This document shows, piece by piece, positions 58,234-64,000 of a DNA stretch of 64,000 nt (within the stretch, counting starts at the first letter, position 1; each line of letters begins with the position of its first letter). The stretch is taken from assembly GCA_963677785.2 (NCBI GenBank), contig CAXXDH010000003.1:3782001-3846000 (forward strand). Reading direction: 5' to 3'. A program made the position numbers and the translations under genes. Origin of the DNA: G963665495 sp963677785. Its GTDB lineage: Bacteria; Desulfobacterota; Desulfovibrionia; Desulfovibrionales; Desulfovibrionaceae. The notes beneath the pieces are model-generated. The model was not told the DNA's origin. It saw only the letters and a program-made list of their open reading frames with translations, and searched no databases.

Positions 58234-59729
58234 GATAGGTCCAGGCCAGAGCCGAGACTCTGTGTTGAGTTAAGGTATTGCAAGGCCTGCGTCAGGCTGT
58301 CCACTTGGTCGACAAACGACGAGTTCGGGAACAGACTGACTTCTTGCATGAAGTCATGCATCCACGGCGCTTCTTCCGGCAGGTACACCTTTCCGGCTTC
58401 GACAATCGGCGCCACAAGGCACGCCCGCGTGTATTTGTCACCGTCGGGCATTTTCGAGGCGATCACGGGTATTTTTGTTGTAGCGTTGAGCTCTTGTAAT
58501 ATCTGTTGCCCTGAGCTCTTGTCCTCAACGATCACAACGTGCGGCCTCCACTTGCCGTAGAGATCAATCACCGCATGCTTCAGCTCTGGGTATGCGAGGC
58601 GCTCCCGGAGTAGATCGAGGAGATAATACCCGGTTGTTGTCTCCCCCCAGACTGTGCCGACTGTGTACGCGTTTTCTTCACCGGTTTTTACGGCTGTGTC
58701 CCAACTGATGATTTTGCGGATGAAATCGGGGGCAAGACGGTATCGTCGCCACCATTCGCGCTTAAAGATTCCACCCTCGGACGGGGCGGGCCATTGCTGG
58801 AGCTGGCCGGCGGCGGCATAGCTACCCAGTTGGGTCTTAAGTTCGGTGATCTCCTTCTCTCCAATATGATCAGGCCATAACAATTCACCATCTTCTGTAC
58901 GTGGATCAGTCCAACCTAACGACGTGGGCCCAATTGCTTTGGCTCTGGCCGAATCGTACTCAGCAGGTAAGCACAAGTGATCCCATCCGCCTTGCGATAA
59001 TACGAGTCCAGATAAATCCCGTTCATGGACGCGTTGCATTACGATGACTTTAGCCCCGGTCTTTGGATTATTAAGGCGCGTGGACATAGCATGATTCCAC
59101 CACTCTTCCGTGGTTGTAAGCATCGCCTCAGAAGCTGCCTCTTGTACGTTGTGAGGATCATCACAGACGATAATATCCCCGCCTTCACCCGTGGCCATAC
59201 CACCAACTGATGTGGCCAACCTGAACCCTGTCCGAGTATTCTCGAACTTCCTTTTGGCGTTCTGGTCTGAAGTAAGGACAATAGGCCACCGGGCTTGATA
59301 CCAATCAGACTGTATGATCCTGCGGCATTTTGTACTATCTCTGTCGCTCAATCCCTGAGCATAAGAGGCGAACATCCAACGCCGTTCCGGGTTCTTTATC
59401 CAATCCCAACACGGCCAAAAGACAGAGACGGTGAGGCTCTTCATATGTCGCGGCGGAATATTGATCAGTAATCTTTTGATCTCTCCACGGCTGACGGCCT
59501 CTAGGTGCTCGCAGATCGCATCAATATGAAAATTGTGTTCGTATGGGGTCCCGGCCTCTGTAACGCTCCACGCCTGCTTACAAAATTCCGCAAGAGATCG
59601 CTCCGCCTCGGCTTGCCCTTCCAGTTTACGGCCTTCTTGACCACCCTGGACGTAGCCGGACAGATTAAGGGTGTTGAAGAGTTGATCGTATTGCTCTTCT
59701 ATCTTGGAGCCTGCGTACAAGTTCATCAC
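58230..59729 (-). CDS. terL: Phage terminase large subunit
   Basis: The 499-residue packaging motor has an ATPase part with Walker A IPPRHMKS (residues 91-98) and Walker B GGDIIVCDDPH (D190, D191), then motif III VIVMQRVHERDLSG. The C-terminal RNase-H-like nuclease has IISWDTAVK (D344), VIVEDKSSG (E402, D403) and VDQVDSL (D474, D477). The start overlaps the end of terS by 65 bases. Confidence 0.95.
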   Translation of the reverse strand: MMNLYAGSKIEEQYDQLFNTLNLSGYVQGGQEGRKLEGQAEAERSLAEFCKQAWSVTEAGTPYEHNFHIDAICEHLEAVSRGEIKRLLINIPPRHMKSLTVSVFWPCWDWIKNPERRWMFASYAQGLSDRDSTKCRRIIQSDWYQARWPIVLTSDQNAKRKFENTRTGFRLATSVGGMATGEGGDIIVCDDPHNVQEAASEAMLTTTEEWWNHAMSTRLNNPKTGAKVIVMQRVHERDLSGLVLSQGGWDHLCLPAEYDSARAKAIGPTSLGWTDPRTEDGELLWPDHIGEKEITELKTQLGSYAAAGQLQQWPAPSEGGIFKREWWRRYRLAPDFIRKIISWDTAVKTGEENAYTVGTVWGETTTGYYLLDLLRERLAYPELKHAVIDLYGKWRPHVVIVEDKSSGQQILQELNATTKIPVIASKMPDGDKYTRACLVAPIVEAGKVYLPEEAPWMHDFMQEVSLFPNSSFVDQVDSLTQALQYLNSTQSLGSGLDLS

Positions 59730-60243
59730 GTAATGTCGGGTCCACTTCTCCGATTATTTTTGTCACTTCTTCCTGGAATTCAGCCACGGCCTTCATGTCG
59801 TACAACGACTGGAGCAACTTCAACTGCAGATCCAACTGAGCCCGGATCTCGCCCATACACCTCAGAGCGAGCTTGCGCGGGTCCTCGATCTTCACCTCTC
59901 GGTATTCCTCTTCGTCTCCCTGGCCTACCTTGATGAGTCTGACTTGCTGTTCCAGAACCTGCAGAGCTTTCTTGTCTCCGCGTATCCACGCCATGATTGT
60001 ATCGAGCAGCTCGTTCGCATGAGAATTGATCTTGTTTATCTGCCCGAAGGCGTCGATTTGATTGTTGACAATCTTGGGAGCGGTCCGCGTTTGGACGTCT
60101 CTGGTTGTGGCCATTTTGAGCTTCCTGAGACGCTGAGAAACTGCACTCGCAGACATCCCTTTTTTTCGGGCTATCTCCTTAACCCCTAACCCGTTATTAA
60201 TATACTTTAATAATTGAGAATCCGTGAGTTTTTGTTTCGACAT
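59665..60243 (-). CDS. terS: Phage terminase small subunit
   Basis: The N-terminus of this 192-residue protein is an HTH (LLKYINNGLGVKEIARKKGMSASAVSQRLRKLK, read in parts). The rest is helical and suits oligomer formation (LALRCMGEIRAQLDLQLKLLQSL). It would recognise the packaging site and present DNA to TerL. Position directly before terL, with overlap, supports this. Confidence 0.82.
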   Translation of the reverse strand: MSKQKLTDSQLLKYINNGLGVKEIARKKGMSASAVSQRLRKLKMATTRDVQTRTAPKIVNNQIDAFGQINKINSHANELLDTIMAWIRGDKKALQVLEQQVRLIKVGQGDEEEYREVKIEDPRKLALRCMGEIRAQLDLQLKLLQSLYDMKAVAEFQEEVTKIIGEVDPTLRDELVRRLQDRRAIRSTLQHP

Positions 60244-60262
60244 TTTGCTTTTTTCTATGGGG

Positions 60263-60793
60263 TTAAGGTAAAGTTAAGGTGTTGGGTGTGTTTTGAGTCT
60301 CTTTTAGATAATCCAAAAGCACATCCCTCGCCTCTTCCATTGACCAACAAACTTCAACCCGGTGCCCCTCTTCGCGCAGCTCCTCAATCACAATATCCTG
60401 ATCCGGAGTCGTCACATTCGGGTGCACTTTCATTTCAATCCACAACCCATGGTATCCGCCCCGCGCAACCGGCAAATGGAGATCCGGAATACCCTTCCGC
60501 ACGCCCTCGGCTTTGAGATCCGCCGCAGTTTTAGCGCACCGATACCCACCGTTCGGCACAGCGTAGAGCTTCTTAAGTTTCGGATACCGGCATTCGTTCA
60601 GCCGGGCCCAACGGATCAACGCTGATTGCTCATCGTGTTCAGTCACCCTCTTTTTGGTCTTCTGGACTCCGGACGCCTGCAAGAGCTTCCGTTCCATGTT
60701 GTCAGCCTGCTCCACCTGGGCTTCGCGGATCCGGCGGGGGAGGGTGCCTGACTTGGCGTATTCTCGGTATTCGGCGGATGTCATGCAAGTCAT
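60263..60793 (-). CDS. VRR-NUC domain nuclease
   Basis: The first 70 of 176 residues are a basic helix. Residues about 70-165 form a VRR-NUC nuclease: EHDEQSALIRWARLNE (E-Q pair), LYAVPNGGYRC, GVRKGIPDLHLPVARGGYHGLWIEMK (in parts; catalytic D and ExK). Such phage enzymes cut DNA junctions during replication or packaging. AAAGGG precedes ATG 60793. It sits 19 bases before terS. Confidence 0.88.
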   Translation of the reverse strand: MTCMTSAEYREYAKSGTLPRRIREAQVEQADNMERKLLQASGVQKTKKRVTEHDEQSALIRWARLNECRYPKLKKLYAVPNGGYRCAKTAADLKAEGVRKGIPDLHLPVARGGYHGLWIEMKVHPNVTTPDQDIVIEELREEGHRVEVCWSMEEARDVLLDYLKETQNTPNTLTLP

Positions 60794-60817
60794 TGCTTTT
60801 CCCTTTCTTATTAAAAC

Positions 60818-61120
60818 CTAACGATACCAACGGTTCAATCTATAAACATACACCCATTTAGGCCAACCTGGACCAGGCATGTCTTTATTGCCTATAGAAT
60901 ACCTATCTAAAATTTCATCTTGATACATCCTCCTTAGATCTTTCATCGCCATTTTAACGGGCGAAGGCCCTGATAAATATTGTGTAATCTCATACATAGG
61001 GAACTTTCTTGAATATGCTTCATGAAAATCACCTTCAAAACACCCTGCAATTTCCTTTATTTTGAGATATTCTATTATGAACTTTTCTCGTTCTTCTCTC
61101 GTAGGGTATTTGCGCTTCAT
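60818..61120 (-). CDS. Hypothetical phage protein
   Basis: A 100-residue basic protein beginning MKRKYPTREEREKFIIEYLK. Later segments AMKDLRRMYQDEILDRYSIG and WPKWVYVYRLNRWYR suggest a small winged-helix fold, but no family is recognised. Overlaps the preceding gene by four bases. Confidence 0.55.
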   Translation of the reverse strand: MKRKYPTREEREKFIIEYLKIKEIAGCFEGDFHEAYSRKFPMYEITQYLSGPSPVKMAMKDLRRMYQDEILDRYSIGNKDMPGPGWPKWVYVYRLNRWYR

Positions 61121-61641
61121 CCCCTCATCTCCCTCCCAACCCGATCAAAATATCCGTCTTCCCCATACAGCCGACACTGCTGCGCTGGCCGGGGTGGCAT
61201 CTTGTCGTACGGAATCCCGCCAAACCCGCAATTAATCCACGGCGAGATATACCCCTGCCTTTCCAACTCTTCCGGCATGGCCCATTGGATCGCATTTGCT
61301 CTTGATCGCTGGCACCTGGCGCAGCGAAAAACGTACGAAAATCCGTCTTTGACAGCGTAGAGATAGCCGTCTGCGCAGACGTCGCATGACGTGGCGCCTG
61401 CATTGGCTATCCGCTCCGGGTGCTCCTCTTTCCATTTCTGCCAGAGGCCTTGCACAGTCTTGGCGAAGTTGCTCGGCCATGAATCGAGGTTCTTGAACCC
61501 GTATTTGATATAATCCAACGCTTCCGAAGGGATGTCTTTGACATCCGCGCACGCTTGCCCCTTGACCTTCGCGTGGATATTTGTCTTCCCGAAAGTCCAT
61601 GCCAACTCATCGAAAAATGGGCCAAATTCGCTTTCTGTCAT
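61117..61641 (-). CDS. Phage zinc-finger protein, replication-region
   Basis: The first 95 of 174 residues are helical (FFDELAWTFGKTNIHAKVKG). A four-Cys zinc site follows (CDVCADGYLYAV then FRCARCQRSRA). The start overlaps the stop of the replication-like gene (ATGA). Phage proteins of this layout often work with a replication initiator as loader or primosome partner; that role is inferred from position. Confidence 0.55.
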   Translation of the reverse strand: MTESEFGPFFDELAWTFGKTNIHAKVKGQACADVKDIPSEALDYIKYGFKNLDSWPSNFAKTVQGLWQKWKEEHPERIANAGATSCDVCADGYLYAVKDGFSYVFRCARCQRSRANAIQWAMPEELERQGYISPWINCGFGGIPYDKMPPRPAQQCRLYGEDGYFDRVGREMRG

Positions 61642-62525
61642 GCTGTTTGCTCCCTTCCGGGGATGTATTTTTTCCAGTCGTCTGGGCCTTCTGCCTCGAC
61701 GGGCTTGTCGTTCCAGCCGTAATCATGGAGCCACTTTGCAGGGTGGGGAATAAAACGTTCTTCCTGCCATGTTTCCTGATCTCGCTGCGCATCGATGGCG
61801 GCAAGAAGACGCATTAGACCCGGCAACTCCCTGGCCTTTTTGAGCGTAAGCCACTCTTCCCAAGCCGCTTTTTGACGTGCTTTGCGTGGGTACGCGTCCC
61901 AGAACTGCAGAAATTCAATGCTGAAAGTTAAATCCTCAGGCGGTGCGTCTCGGGCATGAGGGAGGGGAGGGGAGCTTGAAAATTCTTCTTCGCACTCAGC
62001 CGAAGGATCAACGCACGCGCGCGCGTCTTGAGTGCGAGAGGGGAAAGGATTTGGAGAGGGAGAGGGAGAGGGAGAGGGGGCATTGCTGTTTTTTGCGGTT
62101 GGCAATGCGCTTTCATGCGGTGCGCATGCGGGGGGCATAGATTCCGCATTGCTCTTGTCTTCTGATCGCTTTCCCCACCTGGCAAGGGCTGCTTTGCGAG
62201 CTGATGCACTCCGCTCTTCGGCTGCTGCTGCATAGGCATTATGATCCTGCCAATCATGAATACAGAGCGTGCCATCCCCCAGTTTGTCGAGAAGCCCCAC
62301 AGATACGAGTATCTCAACCAAGACAACCGCGTCACCACCCCAGTTGGCATCAAGAGCGATGTCCTCAGCATCCATGCCCTTCAGTATGCCGTCAGGACGC
62401 GTTTCAGCGGCCATGAGCATGAGATCGATAAATGCAAGGACGCCCTCAGCTCCAAGCTTGAGTTGTAGCTTCTTACGCTTCCTGTGATCGCGGAAAGATG
62501 TTTTAAGGCGTATATCTGTGTTCAT
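61638..62525 (-). CDS. Phage replication/primosome-like protein
   Basis: The N-terminal 120 of 295 residues are a winged-helix region (FRDHRKRKKLQLKLGAEGVLAFIDLMLMAAE, read in parts). A disordered linker holds SPSPSPSPNP encoded by four GGAGAG repeats. The C-terminus, from about 215, is a DnaT/replisome-organiser-like helical domain (FLQFWDAYPRKARQKAAWEEWLTL). The closing WLHDYGWNDKPVE is common in phage replication proteins. AAGGGATA precedes ATG 62525. Confidence 0.65.
   Translation of the reverse strand: MNTDIRLKTSFRDHRKRKKLQLKLGAEGVLAFIDLMLMAAETRPDGILKGMDAEDIALDANWGGDAVVLVEILVSVGLLDKLGDGTLCIHDWQDHNAYAAAAEERSASARKAALARWGKRSEDKSNAESMPPACAPHESALPTAKNSNAPSPSPSPSPNPFPSRTQDARACVDPSAECEEEFSSSPPLPHARDAPPEDLTFSIEFLQFWDAYPRKARQKAAWEEWLTLKKARELPGLMRLLAAIDAQRDQETWQEERFIPHPAKWLHDYGWNDKPVEAEGPDDWKKYIPGREQTA
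62053..62076. repeat. Four tandem GGAGAG hexamers inside the replication-like gene
   Basis: GGAGAG is repeated four times at 62053-62076. Because the unit is six bases, length changes keep the frame and alter the number of Ser-Pro pairs in the linker. Confidence 0.85.
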
Positions 62526-62603
62526 GGGGCTATCCCTTGACTCTCTGCAGAGTTTTACGTACTATGACGTCTACCATTTGAGACTATATTGATTTTTGTC
62601 TTG

Positions 62604-62638
62604 GCCCTCTGTTCGCGCAGGGGGCTTTTTCTTTTTTT
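62604..62638 (+). terminator. Plus-strand terminator in a minus-strand gene cluster
   Basis: GCCCTCTG pairs with CAGGGGGC around TTCGCG and is followed by TTTTTCTTTTTTT. It would stop transcripts coming from the left, opposite to all neighbouring genes. The gap 62526-62815 also holds a pentamer array. Confidence 0.65.
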
Positions 62639-62660
62639 AAGTGGGCAGTTTTAAACCATG

Positions 62661-62812
62661 CCCAGGGTTCCTTGCTTTGTCTTGTCTCGCCAAGCCACGC
62701 CTCGCCCGGCCTGGCCAAGCCGCAGTAAAATTTTGAGCCTTTTAGAGTCGTGCTCAGGACTCCTTGCCTATCCAAGCCGCGCCGTGCCCAACTACGCCTC
62801 GCCGCACCATAA
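62661..62812. repeat. Pentamer array A
   Basis: Two runs of 5-base units of the form NNGCC (TTGTC TCGCC AAGCC ACGCC TCGCC and, further on, AAGCC GCGCC GTGCC CAACT ACGCC) flank a spacer containing AAATTTTGAGCC. The second half (about 62732-62805) is repeated with changes at 63402-63486. Confidence 0.7.
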
Positions 62813-62815
62813 AAT

Positions 62816-63304
62816 TCACATAAAAAGCTGAAGAGTCTTCCCTACGGGCAATGCGCCTGCGCTTGCATTGACGGCGCTTTCAACCTGCTTCACGGTTGTA
62901 GGCTTGGTTGCTTGGGCTATGGCGCCGTACAGGCTGAGGGCCGCGTTGTGACGCAATTTCTCTTCGTTGGAGAGTTGGTTAAAGTCTTGAACGCAGGAAA
63001 GGATCTTCGCGTGCTTCTTGACGACGCGGCGCGTCTTGGCCAAGCCGTTGGACCCAGCGTCCACGATGTCGGAGTCATTGAGCCGGATAAGGCCTTGTCC
63101 ACGGACCACGCCAAAGACGATACGATTCTCCCGTTGAGCCATTCGGCGGGCTGTGGTGAGCGCTCCGTATGCCTTGTCCTGGACGTTTCGGCCGATACAT
63201 TGAGTCAGTTGTTCATAGGTGACTCTTTCACCCACGGCTACGCTGCAGAGTTTTTCATAAAGCGTCTTCGCGTCTATTGAGAGGACTGGAATTTGCTTGT
63301 TCAT
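62816..63304 (-). CDS. Hypothetical phage protein, possibly DNA-binding
   Basis: The 162 residues begin MNKQIPVLSIDAKTLYEKLCSV, then AVGERVTYEQLTQCIGRNVQDKAYGALTTARRMAQRE, which reads like a winged-helix DNA-binding region, and a basic TRRVVKKHAKILSCV. No family is named. It is flanked on both sides by pentamer arrays. AAGGACA precedes ATG 63304. Confidence 0.6.
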   Translation of the reverse strand: MNKQIPVLSIDAKTLYEKLCSVAVGERVTYEQLTQCIGRNVQDKAYGALTTARRMAQRENRIVFGVVRGQGLIRLNDSDIVDAGSNGLAKTRRVVKKHAKILSCVQDFNQLSNEEKLRHNAALSLYGAIAQATKPTTVKQVESAVNASAGALPVGKTLQLFM

Positions 63305-63340
63305 GGAGTGTCCTTTTTTTGTTTATGATTTCCTTGCCTT

Positions 63341-63487
63341 ATCAGGTCTTATCCTGCCTCACCCCTTGCCCGATCAAATCTTGCCACACCGAACTATACA
63401 CTGAGAAATTTTGAGCCTTTTTGAGCCGTGCTCAGGGCTCCTTGTCTTGTCTCGCCAGGCCACGCCGTGCCCAACTACGCCTAGCCA
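63341..63487. repeat. Pentamer array B
   Basis: Units such as TTGCC TTATC AGGTC TTATC CTGCC and TTGTC TTGTC TCGCC AGGCC ACGCC GTGCC CAACT ACGCC TAGCC lie around a GAAATTTTGAGCC spacer. The block GTGCCCAACTACGCC is identical to one in array A. Confidence 0.7.
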
Positions 63488-63493
63488 CGAAAA

Positions 63494-64000
63494 TTATTGC
63501 CAATCAATATTGAGCACGTCGAACCTGCCGTAATAGCCGTTGTTTTGGGGCCGGAAACGTCCAATTCCGATAAACATGCCCGCCTGAGTGAGCACGGTCT
63601 TGAAGACGTCCTTGGTGATGATTTCATCCAGAATGAGGAATTGTACGTCGCCTTCCCACTGCTGAATAACCGGAAAACATTTGTACACACGCTTGGACCC
63701 GCCTGTCTGGCCGTTGGAGGGAACGAAGAGCCATTCGTGACCGACATCATCACTTTTGACGGGTAGGATAAGCGGTTCCACAACCAGGACGCCGGATACG
63801 AAATTCTTTGTGTATTTTTCCTTACCCTTGCCGGGGATGGGAATACCCGCGTATTTGGCCGCGTTAGCCAAGCTGTTTTTGAAAACCATGGGCGGAATGA
63901 AGATGTTGCCGTTTTGCGTCAGGTGCATACGCTCCGACCAACAACGCTGTTCAAACGCCTCGTCGGTTTCTTTGCTCTTCTTTTTAGACTGCAGAACTCT
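63494..64000 (-). CDS. Phage early-region protein, 5' end beyond the window
   Basis: The frame is open to the right edge, giving at least 168 residues. The visible part includes EAFEQRCWSERMHLTQNG, NIFIPPMVFKNSLANAAKYAG, IPIPGKGKEKYTKNFVSG, FVPSNGQTGGSKRVYKCFP and GIGRFRPQNNGYYGRF. This pattern occurs in conserved phage proteins near recombination or replication genes, but I cannot name a function. It is not safe to start it at the internal ATG 63928. Confidence 0.6.
   Translation of the reverse strand, partial: RVLQSKKKSKETDEAFEQRCWSERMHLTQNGNIFIPPMVFKNSLANAAKYAGIPIPGKGKEKYTKNFVSGVLVVEPLILPVKSDDVGHEWLFVPSNGQTGGSKRVYKCFPVIQQWEGDVQFLILDEIITKDVFKTVLTQAGMFIGIGRFRPQNNGYYGRFDVLNIDWQ

Noticed and set aside
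62661..63487. CRISPR array
   Set aside because: Units are only five bases, with no constant repeat and unique spacers; no cas genes are present.

Overview
The window looks like the chromosome of a sulfate-reducing deltaproteobacterium of the Desulfovibrionales type. That assignment is an inference from gene content and order (GAF protein, inositol monophosphatase, Nudix, rimI, tpiA, secG, tRNA-Leu; infA next to an RRM protein; pdxA, hydantoinase, deacetylase; an orphan vgrG). No ribosomal RNA is present to confirm it.

Layout. 1-1.5 kb: end of an upstream gene, three stacked hairpins and an IS3-family element. 1.6-6.0 kb: core genes ending in tRNA-Leu(GAG). 6.1-12.5 kb: a decayed island at the 3' end of that tRNA, with a P4-type integrase broken by one extra A, an IS3 element with one nonsense codon, and an IS66 element whose tnpB is frameshifted; IS66 abuts the tail of a truncated beta-propeller-like gene. 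12.6-21.4 kb: infA, an RRM protein, tRNA-Glu(CTC), vgrG, then a pdxA, hyuA-like, HDAC-like cluster with a structured leader before the last gene. 21.4-27.2 kb: a mobile-element graveyard around tRNA-Thr(CGT). It holds an ISL3 fragment, small phage-like genes, a zinc-ribbon/DUF2569 membrane protein, and a small gene cut by a 278-bp non-autonomous ISL3-type element with a perfect 8-bp target duplication. A third IS3 element follows and has removed the 5' end of a phage antirepressor gene.

27.2-64 kb is one large prophage block, almost all on the minus strand and running off the right edge. In transcription order it holds DNA-metabolism genes (replication-like protein, zinc-finger protein, VRR-NUC nuclease), terS and terL, an HTH gene, tail-fibre genes, lysis genes (amidase/transglycosylase, small membrane proteins), portal, scaffold, N4-gp56-type capsid protein, connector and tail genes, long coiled-coil virion proteins, a 2907-residue polyvalent internal virion protein, and two fibre-like proteins. 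This set fits a podovirus related in style to BPP-1 or Bcep22 (inference).

The most notable content is a diversity-generating retroelement cassette in the prophage. The last codons of the 470-residue fibre gene (54885-56297) form a variable region at 54910-55015. A 106-bp template-like copy lies exactly 180 bp away at 54730-54835, just past the stop codon. Fourteen of 19 differences between the copies are at adenines of the template copy, and the template is rich in AAY codons. No reverse transcriptase or Avd gene lies beside it or anywhere else in the window, so the cassette is either an orphan, served in trans, or served by a gene outside the window. Other notable items are 11-bp iterons ahead of the fibre module, a nested ORF with its own Shine-Dalgarno inside the giant virion gene, and pentamer arrays in the early phage region.
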